Shown: piece after piece, positions 47,774 through 47,890 of the stretch
Layout: each line of letters starts with the position of its first letter
Numbering within the stretch: the stretch's first letter is position 1
Assembly (NCBI GenBank): GCA_900320485.1
Contig: ONSO01000001.1
Location: 1-47,890 of the forward strand
Direction of reading: 5' to 3'
Source: an uncultured Lachnospiraceae bacterium
GTDB taxonomy: Bacteria > Bacillota > Clostridia > Lachnospirales > Lachnospiraceae
Length of the DNA stretch: 47,890 nucleotides
Notes under the pieces: model-generated
Seen by the model: the letters and a program-made list of their open reading frames with translations, nothing else
The model's database searches: none
Told to the model about the DNA's origin: nothing
Program-made: the position numbers and the translations under genes

Positions 47774-47890
47774 TTACGCCAAGTGATGATAGCGTGGGGT
47801 TTGTGGTGCAAAATTCGGCGCAGTGTATCACGGAAATCACGGAGCAAAATTCGCAAAATATTACGCAAAATTTTACGCAATATTTACGCA
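47774..47890. repeat. Low-complexity CAAAAT/ACGCAA tail at the window end
   Basis: The last about 60 bases are built from variants of CAAAATTCG, CAAAATATTACG, CAAAATTTTACG and CAATATTTACG. The block continues past the window. No gene is assigned. It adjoins the truncated permease and may mark a recombination point. Confidence 0.5.

Noticed and set aside
47663-47890. Open frame starting at an ATG and running off the window end
   Set aside because: It overlaps the permease gene in another frame, has no ribosome site, and its tail is a translation of low-complexity DNA.

Overview
This window looks like chromosomal DNA of an anaerobic Gram-positive clostridium, most likely a member of the Lachnospiraceae. 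The grounds are moderate G+C, strong AGGAGG ribosome binding sites, frequent GTG/TTG starts, lipoproteins with Gram-positive style signals, heterodimeric ABC exporters, MoxR-DUF58-transglutaminase clusters, ECF/anti-sigma/DUF4097 modules and a ferredoxin-domain aldo/keto reductase. No rRNA, tRNA, CRISPR array or intact transposon was seen. Assignments rest on reading the sequence only; no database search was run.

Layout. 1-6.1 kb: remnants of a BAAT-type hydrolase, a cysteine-rich membrane protein, then a MoxR ATPase / DUF58 / transglutaminase membrane protein operon. 6.2-7.7 kb: a membrane GGDEF-PAS diguanylate cyclase. 7.7-13.1 kb: a consensus promoter, a 5' leader packed with small hairpins, and an operon encoding an ExbB/MotA-like and ExbD-like ion-channel pair followed by two small membrane proteins that themselves look ExbD-like outside the membrane, an OB-fold-like protein and a DUF3298-type lipoprotein. 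13.2-17.7 kb: a VanZ-like protein, a shared bidirectional terminator and a convergent heterodimeric ABC exporter. 17.7-21.4 kb: a decayed stretch with a broken CPBP protease, an XRE regulator, a small conserved protein, a 19-bp tandem repeat with hairpins, an FtsX-like permease remnant and a small membrane protein.

21.4-25.2 kb (minus strand): a zinc/manganese-type ABC uptake operon (small CxxC-type membrane protein, His-rich binding lipoprotein, ATPase, permease, extra OB-like lipoprotein) behind a consensus promoter with an 18-bp palindrome. 25.3-28.8 kb: response regulator, ABC ATPase, ABC permease and histidine kinase. 28.8-31.0 kb: a palindromic promoter, a 23-codon leader peptide with a perfect Shine-Dalgarno, an intrinsic terminator and then an ABC-class ATPase of the COG3044/PF09818 type; this has the layout of an attenuation system. 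31.0-33.5 kb: ECF sigma factor, zinc-finger anti-sigma and DUF4097 surface lipoprotein, with an ECF-type promoter.

33.5-42.1 kb is marked by ten copies of a 28-bp repeat lying between genes: alpha/beta hydrolase plus TetR regulator with two operator copies, aldo/keto reductase, DUF815 AAA+ ATPase, glucose-6-phosphate isomerase, a possible GH10 xylanase remnant, a DUF89 protein, an FMN-dependent dehydrogenase-like enzyme and a sugar isomerase/epimerase-like TIM barrel. 43.0-47.9 kb: a second membrane diguanylate cyclase, an SPFH/band-7 protein with a ribbon-helix-helix partner, and an ABC-2 transporter whose last permease is truncated near the window end.

Strongest candidates for undescribed biology: the attenuator-like leader before the COG3044 ATPase (28.9-29.2 kb), the ExbB/ExbD operon with repeated ExbD-like domains and a hairpin-array leader (7.7-13.1 kb), the 19-bp repeat/hairpin block (19.8-20.15 kb), and the 28-bp dispersed repeat.
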